Assembly: GCA_036924285.1 (NCBI GenBank) | Contig: JAYKYS010000002.1 | Location: forward strand, 9,672,001-9,736,000 | Length of the DNA stretch: 64,000 nt | DNA from: Asterella californica | Taxonomy: Eukaryota; Streptophyta; Marchantiopsida; Marchantiales; Aytoniaceae | Direction of reading: 5' to 3' | The notes under the pieces: generated by a model | What the model saw: the letters and a program-made list of their open reading frames with translations, nothing else | Told to the model about the DNA's origin: nothing | The model's database searches: none | Shown: positions 10,511 through 19,703 of the stretch, one piece after another | How the letters are laid out: each line of letters begins with the position of its first letter | How positions within the stretch are numbered: position 1 is the stretch's first letter | Made by a program: the position numbers and the translations under genes

Positions 10511-12215
10511 TGTCGTATTGTACATAGGTCTGTATAGTGAAAAGTAATGCAAAGAGATTTTTTTCTATACTGTGTAAAGGAAGCTGCCCTGCAGCTTAAC
10601 AAGCTAGGCAGGAGCTAAGCTGGGGCCATGCTTGACAAGTTGCCCCCTAGCTTGGGTTGGAATATCACCCATAAGGGAATCGAAAGACACCAGAATGTGA
10701 AGCTCGACGAGGAGAGCGATTTCATGCTTCTAGTTTTGACAGAAAGTGTTTTAAGCAATAGTTAGTACGAGTTTTAGGCTGTGAAATATGTGAAAGAGGG
10801 AAATCCGTCGATTCTGGCTCGTGACTCGATCTCATAATCTGATAGCGTGGGTGTGTAGGTGTTCATGAATACTATAGTTTTGACTCCTTATTCATTAAAA
10901 ACGGAGTTGTATAGAGAAGTTAGCACAGAAAAGGTTAGTAAAGACTTTGCAGGAAAATTTCTACAGTAAAAGCATATGTACATGTTTTAAATGCTTTTAG
11001 AACGGAACCAAAGGCCATCCCAGTGATAGGGCGCCTGTCTAGGAGGGAAGTGGTCTCAGGATCAATCCCTCCTGGCCTCTGGTTCCTATTCTGGCATGTT
11101 GGCCTCCCGGATGGGAGTCTATGTTGGGTATGCAGTCATGTCTTGTATATCTAAGGGCGGGAGACCGGTATCTCTCTTAATCGTGGGCTTCCTGGCCTAA
11201 GCCTCCGCATGTCATCCTGAATATACTATGAGAGATACCTGGTGCGCATATGGGGGGGCTGTAAGCCCTGTGGGGCAGCCTCATAAGTGTTGGGGCTTCG
11301 ACCTACATTGGATGACTTAGTATATTCAAGATGGCATCAAGAGCACAGGAAACTTTTGCTAATTAGTTAAATAATCATCGAGTAGGCTTGCGATGGAGAA
11401 TGAGGTTATGTGAACCTTTATTAGTGAAGGGGTAGAGTTTGTGGAGGCAACTGTGAAACTTGTATTAAAAAGGGGTCAACTTTGTAAATAAAGCTCTGTA
11501 CGCATAAGGACAGCAGGGGGGAAGCTTAAGCTAGGGCCCTGCTTCTGATAAGTGACTGCACTTATAAGGACAGCAGGGGGCAGCTTAAGCTGGAGCCTTA
11601 AAACTTTAGGTTAAATATTGCGGCGGTTGAAGATCGAGAGGGACTTTCAAACGATTTTTTGACTGAGAGCTGGGAGCTGAAGCAGAAGGAAGGGAATTAG
11701 GGATTTAGGATCAGGGAAGCGCATGAGAAGCGGAGAGACAGGGAGAGAGGAAATTTTCTGGACAGAATTGAGAAGGTGGACGGGGAGATCGTGACAGAGG
11801 GACAGACAAATGTTTGGAGGTTGGAGCTTCATCTGATATACAGTTGGGGTTTGGAGGCAGTAGAATTGAACGGACAGAGGTGGTTTATTTGAAGGAGATC
11901 GTTTTTGACAAGGCTTTGGTTGTCGTAAGATCAAATTCCTTGGAATTTTCAGCTGAGAAGGACTTAGGAGAGGAGGAGAGAGATATTTTCTTAACAGTGA
12001 AGCAGTTGACACTGAAATAAAGCCATTTCTACTCCGAAGAGATATATTTGTGTACCTGAGTGTGTGCTTGAGTGTTTGTTTGCAATTGGTGGGCACAAGA
12101 GGCTTTGTTTTGAGATTTCATCGTCTGCAGCAACATGTTTTCCTTCTTGGTCATTTTCTTTGATCGATCATAGTCAGGAGGTCCGTCCTCCCCAAGAAAG
12201 ACTCTCGCCACGACA
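10511..12215 (+). repeat. Element B left (5') LTR, 1705 bp
   Basis: It starts TGTCGTATTG and ends CCACGACA, a 5-bp terminal inverted repeat. The start matches 18475 in the right LTR base for base over long stretches. It contains a tRNA-like segment (11004-11086), two copies of an AGGACAGCAGG-AGCTTAAGCT block (about 11506 and 11567) and several palindromic AAGCTTAAGCT-like words. Predicted frames inside it (for example 11647-12096, minus) are not supported by any motif. Confidence 0.9.
11004..11086 (+). other. tRNA-like segment in the B left LTR (possible A and B boxes)
   Basis: The arms GGAACCAAAGGCC (11004-11016) and GGCCTCTGGTTCC (11074-11086) are inverted repeats enclosing a tRNA-like stretch. 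Inside are CCCAGTGATAGGGCGCCTG, close to a tRNA D-arm or A box (CTCAGTGGTAGAGCGCCTG), and GTCTCAGGATCAATCCC, close to a T-arm or B box (GGTTCGAATCCC). The copy in the right LTR (18967-19049) keeps both. It could be a captured tRNA or SINE, or a chance resemblance. A functional tRNA is unlikely because the T-loop departs from consensus. Confidence 0.5.
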
Positions 12216-12240
12216 CATTGGTGCTTCCATTGAGAGCAAT
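12216..12240 (+). promoter_or_regulatory. Probable primer-binding region of element B
   Basis: Directly after the LTR comes CATTGGTGCTTCCATTGAGAG. A very similar TTGGTGCTTTCATTGAGAG follows the 5' LTR in many plant gypsy elements. The tRNA used as primer is not identified from the sequence alone. Confidence 0.5.
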
Positions 12241-12281
12241 TGGGGTGATCGATTTGGAGAATTGGCTAGATTGGGTGGAAA

Positions 12282-13715
12282 ATGGATCACAGTGCTGCTG
12301 TACAGGGTGCGGCTGCTGCTCAGGGTGCTCCTGTCCAAGAGACTCCTGGTCAGGATGGAATTGGCTCTCAAGGAGGACCTACGGCGATTCCAACAGCAGC
12401 AGCACAGCCTGCCATAGACACGTCTCAGATTTTTCAGGCGTTGGCTGCCTTGATTCAACAGCAGCTTGCAATTGGAGGAGTTGAGCAGAAATCCACGAAG
12501 GCGTTACAAGCAATTGTTGGTCGATGTGGGCGATTTGATGGAAGAGATGTTACTCGGTACCTGCGGGAGTATGTAGGTGAAATGGAGTTGGTCAGGGCAC
12601 CTGAAGTTAAGGTAATTCTAAGCTTTGAGTTGACTGTTGTCTCTAAATTGAGAGAAAAGGTTAGAAATTTACAGAGAAGACATTTAGGTGGGTGGACTCT
12701 GTTTGAACGTGCACTGAGAGAAGAATTTCTAGAAGAGGACTCTGCAAGAGTCACCAGAAGAACTCTCATGGATTGGATAGAGCGTCAGCCTGGACGTTCC
12801 ATGGGATTGAATGAAGTGATCCGTGAATTTGAGAAGAGGTACTCTCAGCTTTCTGGTCTAGAGAGGTTGACGTTGGATGCTAGGAAGACAGAGTTGTTCT
12901 TAGGGGCTCTGGATGAGTTCACAGCAGATAGGCTTTGTTTCATGTTGGCTGATCGAGGGGCTGAAGGAGGAGTTACATCTGATTGGAGGAGAGTAGAAGA
13001 AGCAGTATCCACCCTTGTTAGACAACGTCGTGGTAGGATGGTACTGCAGCCAGAGACCTTGCCAGAGCAGAGAGTAGCTCCTCATGTTCCTGTAGCTCCT
13101 CCTGCAATACCTCAAGCACCTATAGTGGTTCCCCAAGTGGTTCCTCAAGCGCCTGCAGTACCTATCCCAGCACAGAGAGGATCTAGACAGCAGCAGCGAC
13201 CTGTTGAGAACCGAAATCAACATAACTTGATAGAAGAACTTACTCAACAGTTGAGAGATTTGAGGGTTGAGATGGCAGACTTGAGGAGAGATCAACGACC
13301 TGTTGCACCATGTTCCCGACCTGTAGGAGGAACTTTTACCAGGAGATGTATTTGGTGCGATAGTCCAGATCATCTCAGAGGAGACTGTCAAGACTTGGCG
13401 GTTGTCTTGCGAGAGGGTGTAGTCAACTATCAGAACAACAGGTTGTATCTAACCGTCACTGGGCAGCCTCTGAACACATATTTTGGAAGAGGAGGAATGA
13501 GGAGTTCTCTTCCAGCACTTACTGGTGCGAATACTACAGCGATGACTGCGAGTTTTGCGGAGGCTGATGTATATACTGGGAGAGTTGAGGTGCGCTCTAA
13601 TCCAACTATGGTTGAGCAGGCTGTTGAGGTTCCGGTCGAAATGATGAAGAGAGGTGCTGAAAGCATTAGGAGAGCTACTGGATGGAGAGACCCAGTAGAT
13701 GCAACTTCTATTTGA
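12282..13715 (+). CDS. gag: Element B gag polyprotein with CCHC zinc knuckle
   Basis: The 477-residue frame starts at the first ATG after the LTR and primer-binding region. The order is an Ala/Gln-rich start and a retrotransposon-gag fold around residues 85-250 (FDGRDVTRYLREYVGEMELV, LRRTLMDWIERQPG-like, YSQLSGLERLTLDARKTELF). A Pro/Gln-rich spacer and a short coiled-coil (LIEELTQQLRDLRVEMADLR) follow. Last is a zinc knuckle at residues 356-369, CIWCDSPDHLRGDC (CX2CX4HX4C), for nucleic-acid packaging. The frame ends in TGA (13713-13715) but stays open in the same frame into the protease. A homologous gag relic in element C (26597-28046) helps to confirm it. Confidence 0.9.
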   Translation: MDHSAAVQGAAAAQGAPVQETPGQDGIGSQGGPTAIPTAAAQPAIDTSQIFQALAALIQQQLAIGGVEQKSTKALQAIVGRCGRFDGRDVTRYLREYVGEMELVRAPEVKVILSFELTVVSKLREKVRNLQRRHLGGWTLFERALREEFLEEDSARVTRRTLMDWIERQPGRSMGLNEVIREFEKRYSQLSGLERLTLDARKTELFLGALDEFTADRLCFMLADRGAEGGVTSDWRRVEEAVSTLVRQRRGRMVLQPETLPEQRVAPHVPVAPPAIPQAPIVVPQVVPQAPAVPIPAQRGSRQQQRPVENRNQHNLIEELTQQLRDLRVEMADLRRDQRPVAPCSRPVGGTFTRRCIWCDSPDHLRGDCQDLAVVLREGVVNYQNNRLYLTVTGQPLNTYFGRGGMRSSLPALTGANTTAMTASFAEADVYTGRVEVRSNPTMVEQAVEVPVEMMKRGAESIRRATGWRDPVDATSI

Positions 13716-14753
13716 GCGTTTTTAGAGACGAGTGGTGAACAAGATGCCATGATCGAAGACAAAAAAAGACGGGACGCTTCTGACTTAGATGCAGGAGTAC
13801 CAGAAGATAGTGACCGTCGGAGGGTTACAAGGAGGAGAGCAGCTGAACCATCACCATCTGTACCAGCTAGAAGATTTCCTGCTGCAGAGGATATACCTTC
13901 TACCTCTACAGCTCCACCACCTGCAGTAGATCCTATGGAAGGTGTGCAAGATTTGCCACAAGAGACTACTGCTACAAATAGAGTACGGGGAAAGAGGTTT
14001 ACAACACTAGAGAAAAGGAAAGCTCCAGCTTACAAGTTAGCGGCAGACATCGAAACAACAACAGACTTACGTGCTGTTCTAGAGCAACGCATTTTGGATG
14101 CTAGAGTTGAGTTTACTCTTCGTGAAGTGCTTGGTATCGCAAAGAGGGAGTTTCATGAGTTGATAATAGACATCATGAAGAGAAAGAGACAGATATTGAC
14201 TGAACAAGTAAGTAGTCAGATGGTTGGAGCAGTAGATGCTATTGGTGTTGATCAATTCGGAGATGATAAGTATGAGGCATGGGTTGCTGGTCCAACTGTT
14301 ATTGAGAATGAAGACGAAGAGTTTGAGGAGGATAGGTCAAGCGCAGACGGCGATTTCAAAGAGAAGCACTGGGCAAGAGCGACAACAGAGACGCAGGTTC
14401 GGCTTGGAGGACTTTCTGAACCAGTACCTGCACTTGTGGATCACGGGTCGGAGATCAACATCATTTCCAAGGAGGTGTATGAAAAGAGGCAGTGGCCAAT
14501 CGAAAGGAATCATGGTTGGGTACTTCGTGCAGCAAATAATCAAAAGGGTGAGTTGTACGGAGCTTGTCCCAATATGCGTGTAAGGATTGGGGATGTAGAG
14601 GTTGATCAGCATTTCTTTGTACAGTCATCTGCCTCCTATCCTGTCATACTGGGCCAACCATACATCACCGCTGTTCGGATGGAGACAAAGGTGATGAACG
14701 ATGGGTCTCATTATGCTAGAGTTCGAAGTCCTGATGACAAGTACTCAGTATAG
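13716..14753 (+). pseudogene. pro: Element B protease region, same frame as gag
   Basis: After the gag TGA the same frame is open to a TAG at 14751-14753. The N-terminal half is basic and disordered (RRRVTRRRAAE). The middle has RILDARVEFTLREVLGIAKREF, also found in element C. The C-terminal half is a retropepsin-like domain with ALVDHGSEINIISKEVY as the active-site loop and YPVILGQPYI as the second conserved block. The loop reads Asp-His-Gly-Ser instead of Asp-Ser/Thr-Gly. The TAG looks like a CAG-to-TAG change, since the following codons (FLTV, HERNR) still read as coding. Confidence 0.82.
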
Positions 14754-15571
14754 TTTTTGACGGTTTGTTCAAGACATGAGCGGAACAGACAAACCCTTAG
14801 AGATTCTCATACGAAGAGATGTAAGGTTTTTCGCAATCCACTCCTGTACAGCGGGAAGACAGGGGTGTAGAACCTACTGTTGAGGTCCCGTCAGAGTTGG
14901 AAGCGAGACATGTACAAAGGTCTGGATACATGTGTGGTGTACAGAGTTGGCAGTCTGGATTGCTGATGTTTGAGGCAGATGAGTGGATTCGATTTACAAG
15001 AGTTGAAGATATGGAGGAAAATACAAAAAGATGGATGGTGAAACAGGTATCAAGGTTGTGGCTTGTAGGAGTTCTATCTGAAGACGAAGTGGTTTCTGGT
15101 TTGTTTGAAGAGTTTATGTCTGTACAGTCAACTGTTGGTTGGTTAGACAATGTGAGTAGATTGATGGAGGGGAAAAATAGTGTGGTGGTGATCCCTATCC
15201 ACTCTCGATGCATATATAAGGAGATTGCTACATATCTGCAGTTCTTTCCTCATCCGATGCAGAATAATGAAGGGAGAGAAGCAAGTTGTTGGTTTGCACT
15301 CCCTCAGGAAGCAGACATCCATGCGAAGTACAAATCTGTACTGAGAAAGGTAAGACCGGTAGCAGCTCAACTACTTGCTAACTCCCAGCAGCAAGTACAG
15401 TTAGTGGGGACTGAACCTATATTGCGTGATCATAAACGAGTAGGGCACCAGTTTACTGAGGAGACATTGAAGGAGCTCCATATAGGAGGGGGTGATTTCT
15501 TGACTGAGGTCGAGAAGACAGTGTTTGAACATATGATAGTGAAGCACGATAAAGCACACCAGAGGAGATAG
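14754..15571 (+). pseudogene. pol: Element B pol: region between protease and RT
   Basis: The frame shifts between about 14760 and 14897, after which 14897-15571 is open for 224 residues. It carries no strong catalytic motif. It includes DEWIRFTRVEDMEENTKRWMV and a stretch ahead of the RT (FLTEVEKTVFEHMIVKHDKA). This corresponds to the connector preceding RT in gypsy polyproteins. A second frame change at about 15565 brings the frame into the RT below. The two frameshifts are probably decay rather than programmed, because they fall at no recognisable slippery site. Confidence 0.7.
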
Positions 15572-15576
15572 GTTGT

Positions 15577-16560
15577 GTGGACCCAAAGGTTATAGCGCCT
15601 ATGGTTATATTCACAATACCTCATGTGCCTTGGGACCTGAAACCGATCCCAGTTCCTCGTGCTTTGTTGCCTAAACTTATCGAGTTGTTGAAGGAGAAGG
15701 TACAGATGGGGATACTTGAGCCGTCCATGGAGCCATATTCTAGCAGATGGTTCACTGTACCCAAGAAGTCAGGAGCTTTGCGTTTTATTCAAGACCTACA
15801 GCTTGCGAATAATGTAATCATTCGTAACGTTGGGACGGGTCTTGTGATTGAAGAGGTAGCAGAGACATTTGCAGGGAGAGCTATCTATTCGATAGGAGAT
15901 CTATATTCTGGTTATGATCAGTTCCAGCTGGCTGTGGAGAGTAGAGATTTAACTACTATGCGTACGTCTCTGGGATTGATGCGGATGTGTACTCTTCCAC
16001 AAGGAGCAACGAACTCGGTGGCTCATATGCAGAACGCGATGCATAAGCTACTAAGGGAGTTTGTGCCTGATGTTATCATTCCATTTCTAGACGATATTCC
16101 CATAAAGGGTTGCACGGTTGAAGACAAGGATGAAGCAGTACTTGCGAATGGATGCAGAAGGTTTGTTGCAGACCATATCAGGGATGTAGAACGTATCTTG
16201 ACTCGTCTGGAGGAGGTACATCTCACCCTGTCATGAGCTAAGTCCAAGTTTGGTGTGTCTGAGATTTTAGTGGTTGGACATCTGTGTGGCGCTTTTGGAA
16301 GGCGACCAAACCCCGAGAAGGTTGAAGCTATAGCTAGGATGGCAGACTGTAAGAACATCACGGAGGTTCGACGCTTTCTAGGTGCTTGTGTATTTTATCG
16401 CTTATCCATTCCTCATTATGCTCATGTTGCTGAGCCTTTGTATGCATTATTGAGGAAGAGTAAGAGGTTTGTATGGGCCTCAGTCCATCGAGAAGCTATG
16501 AATAGGTTGAAGGAGGCTCTACAGTCTCCATCTGTTCTGAGAAAAATAGACTACAGGTGT
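15577..16560 (+). pseudogene. pol: Element B reverse transcriptase
   Basis: Gypsy RT motifs appear in order: KSGALRFIQDLQLANNV (fingers), YSIGDLYSGYDQFQLAV (palm motif A, with the catalytic Asp of GDLYSGYDQ), LPQGATNSVAHMQNAM (motif B) and IIPFLDDIPIKG (motif C, FLDD in place of the usual YxDD). The thumb follows, with VGHLCGAFGRRPNPEKVEAI and VRRFLGACVFYR. One TGA at 16234-16236 interrupts it, where LTLS is followed by AKSKFG and a Trp codon is expected. The enzyme would copy element RNA into cDNA in cytoplasmic particles. Confidence 0.9.
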
Positions 16561-16940
16561 GAGAGATCTGTCATTGTTACAGTAGATACTAGTCCAAAGA
16601 CGATTGGCTAGGCAATAGGTCAAGATGATGCGGATGGTATGCGGTTTACCTCTAGGTTTGGAGCTAGGATCTTGACAAACAGGCAACGAGATTATCCTCA
16701 GGTGAAGCGTGAATTATGGGGAGCGGTGACAGCGATGAAGACAGACCGTGAGTTTCTGATTGGTGCTCATGTAGTCCTAGAGACGGATTGTCTACCTCTA
16801 CTAGGCATGATATCCAACTGTAACACGTCAGACATAGCGATGTTACGTTGGATTGCCTATATTAGAAGCTTGAATCCAGAGCTGAAGCATATAAAAGGAA
16901 AGGAGAATATGGTCGCAGATATGTTGTCGAAGGCTCGATT
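16561..16940 (+). pseudogene. pol: Element B RNase H
   Basis: The domain starts at VIVTVDTSPKTIG, giving the first catalytic Asp of VTVDTS. After an in-frame TAG (16609-16611, replacing a Trp codon) it continues with AIGQDD, YPQVKRELWGAVTAM (catalytic Glu region), VLETDCLPLLGMI (Asp) and KHIKGKENMVADMLSK, the canonical gypsy GxxNxxADxLSR ending. The layout is complete for gypsy RNase H. The single stop is its only visible break. Confidence 0.88.
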
Positions 16941-18429
16941 TGTAGATGAGGATGTCATGATTTCAGAAGCTGAGGAAGAAGAGAGAAAGGATGCTCAGTG
17001 TCAGGTTAATCGACGAGCTACGAACTTGGGGCCTTTGATGTTTAGAGAAGAGCTTTACACAGGTAGACTTCCTGACACAAGATATTATCTGAGCTTGTTG
17101 GAGAGGCAAGAGAGGTGGAGCAAGGTTGAGTTCAGAGAGATAAGGAAACAAGCTTACAACTATCTTCTGCATGATGGGTATCTTTGGAGACGACCACAGA
17201 GGAGAGATGGGATGTTCATACGGGTAGTGGACGATCAAGAGACTAAGCAGCAACTAATGAAGGAGTTCTATGATACCTTATGGGCCGGAAATCGAGGGAT
17301 TTGGGCTACCTACACCAAGTTGAAGGAGAGGTACTGGTGAAAAGGTCTGTATCAGGATGTGGTGAACTACGTCAGCTCCTGCTTGCATTGCCAGTTCTAT
17401 TCAAAGATGCGGTATAGGGATGGTCTCGTGCCAACTTATCCGCCTTGCATTCACTTTCAGTGGATTCTCGACTTAGTGGTGATGCCTCTGGGGTTATGGG
17501 ACATGCGATATTTGGTTCTGGCTCGTGAGGATCTCTCCAATTTTGTAGAAGGGCGAGCTTTGAGGACCAAGACCACAGAGGGAATATGTAAGTTTGTTCT
17601 TGAAGATATTATCTGTAGGTATGGGTCTGTAGGAAGGCTACGAGCAGATAGGAGAGAACTACGGGGTACGGAAGCGAAAGAGTTTTTTGCTCGATATGGT
17701 GTGAAGCTCAAGCTTACTACTGCGATGAATCCAGAGGGGATTGGCAAGAGCGAGCGAGGACATCCATCGATAGTTCAGGCTTTGGTGAAGGCGTGTGATG
17801 ATAAGCATAGAGAGTGGCCTAGGTTACTCCCTTTTGCTTTATGGGCGGATAGAACAACACATTGTTCTACTACAGGATACATGCCTGTTGAGTTAATGTT
17901 AAGACAGAAACCGATGAAGCCAGCAGAAGAAGACTTTCCTACCTGGGCTACCTTGCCATGGGAGGACAATGTGGACCGTGTGCAGCTTCTCTCACTACGA
18001 ATCAGACAGCTAGAATGTAGAGAGGAGGATCTCGTTCGACGGCTGAAGGCGGCTCGAATTGGGAACAAGGAGAGGTTTGATAAGACTCATAGACGTCGAC
18101 CAAAACTGATACAAGTTGGGGACTGGGTGTTGGTATACGACAGCACATTGGAGAACCAACACTCTACAATCCGAAAGTTTTCGAGAAGGTGATTTGGTCC
18201 GTACCTTGTCTCAGATGTACATCAGAATGCTACTTATTCCTTGCAAGAGCTAGATGGCACGCCTTTAAGACTTCCAGTTGCTGGAAAACGAGTGAAGTTA
18301 TTCAAGAAGAGAGGAGAGACTGTGGAGCTAGCTGAGTTCTTAGGTTCAGAGCAGACAGGAGCAAATGAAGATCTTTCTGAGACGGTCGAGGAGAGCGAAG
18401 ACGATTTGGAGGACCACGAGGGTCGGTGA
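16941..18429 (+). pseudogene. pol: Element B integrase
   Basis: The zinc-binding region has the Cys pair CLHC, but the His pair usually found as FHDSLWAGHRG reads FYDTLWAGNRG, so both His positions have changed. The core shows IHFQWILDLVVMPLG (first Asp), VGRLRADRREL (second Asp) and TTAMNPEGIGKSERGHP (Glu). The C-terminal part has KERFDKTHRRRPK and GDWVLVYDSTLENQHS. Two TGA codons (17338-17340 and 18190-18192) each replace a Trp in YWWKG and RRWFGPY. The tail is acidic and has no chromodomain, unlike family A. The frame ends at 18429. Confidence 0.9.
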
Positions 18430-18459
18430 CGAATTGGCACATACCAGAGGATGTGCAGG

Positions 18460-18474
18460 TTTGGAGGGGGTGAA
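18460..18474 (+). promoter_or_regulatory. Polypurine tract of element B
   Basis: The purine-rich TTTGGAGGGGGTGAA lies immediately before the right LTR start at 18475, the position of the plus-strand primer in gypsy elements. Confidence 0.75.
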
Positions 18475-18966
18475 TGTCGTATTGTACATAGGTCTGTCTA
18501 GTGAAAAGTAATGCAAAGAGATTTTTTTCTATACTGTGTAAAGGAAGCTGCCCTGCAGCTTAACAAGCTAGGCAAGAGCTAAGCTGGGGCCATGCTTGAC
18601 AAGCTGCCCCCTAGCTTGGGTTGGAATATCACCCCTAAGAGAATCGAAAGACACCAGAATGTGAAGCTCGACGAGGAGAGCAATTTCATGCTTCTAGTTT
18701 TGGCAGAAAGTGTTTTAAGCAATAGTTAGTACGAGTTTTAGGCTGTGAAATATGTGAAAGAGGGAAATCCGTCGATTCTGGCTCGTGACTCGATCTCATA
18801 ATCTGATAGCGTGGGTGTGTAGGTGTTCATGAATACTATAGTTTTGACTCCTTATTCATTAAAAACGGAGTTGTATAGAGAAGTTAGCACAGAAAAGGCT
18901 AGTAAGACTTTGCAGGAAAATTTCTACAGTAAAAGCATATGTACATGTTTTAAATGCTTTTAGAAC

Positions 18967-19049
18967 GGAACCAAAGGTCATCCCAGTGATAGGGCGCCTG
19001 CCTAGGAGGGAAGTGGTCTCAGGATCAATCCCTCCTGGCCTTTGGTTCC
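18967..19049 (+). other. tRNA-like segment in the B right LTR
   Basis: This is the second copy of the segment at 11004-11086. Its outer arms GGAACCAAAGGTC and GGCCTTTGGTTCC pair nearly perfectly (one G-U pair at the inner end). The A-box-like CCCAGTGATAGGGCG and B-box-like CAGGATCAATCCC words are unchanged. Confidence 0.5.
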
Positions 19050-19698
19050 TATTCTGGCATGTTGGCCTCCCGGATGGGAGTCTATGTTGGGTATGCAGCC
19101 ATGTCCTGTATACCTAGGGGCGGGAGACCGGTATCTCTCTTAATCGTGGGTTTCTTGACCTAAGCCTCCGCATGCCATCTTGAATATACTATGAAAGATA
19201 CTTGGTGCGCATATGGGGGGGCTGTAAGCCCTGTGGGGCAGCCTCATAAGTGTTGGGGCTTCGACCTACATTGGATGGCTTGTAGTATATTCAAGATGGC
19301 ATCAAGAGCACAGGAAACTTTTGCTAATTAGTTAAATAATCATCGAGTAGGCTTGCGATGAGGAATGAGGTTATGTGAACCTTTATTAGTGAAGGGGTAG
19401 AGTTTGTGGAGGCAACTGTGAAACTTGTATTAAAAAGGGGCCAACTTTGTAAATAAAGCTCTGTACGCATGAGGACAGCAGGGGGGAAGCTTAAGCTAGG
19501 GCCCTGCTTCTGATAAGTGACTGCACTTATAAGGACAGCAGGGGCAGCTTAAGCTGGAGCCTTAAAACTTTAGGTTAAATATTGCGGTGGCTGAAGATCG
19601 GGGGGGACTTTCAAACGAGTTTTGGACTGAGAGCTGGGAGCTGAAGCAGAAGGAAGGGAATTAAGGATTTAAGATCAGGGAAGCGCATGAGAAGCGGA

Positions 19699-19703
19699 GA
19701 GAC
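19699..19703. repeat. Target site duplication of element D (gagac, left copy)
   Basis: GAGAC stands before the D start and again at 25638-25642. The intact left LTR of B has a single copy at 11735-11739 (GGAGAGACAGGGAG), which proves both the insertion and its exact boundaries. Confidence 0.9.

Noticed and set aside
10511..12215. Left and right B LTRs as unrelated genomic duplicates
   Set aside because: Element layout (PBS region, gag-pol order, polypurine tract, shared ends and ACGC duplication) shows that they are LTRs of one insertion.
12900..13391. 163-codon minus-strand frame opposite gag
   Set aside because: It is the antisense of a well-supported gag with a zinc knuckle. It has no motif of its own.
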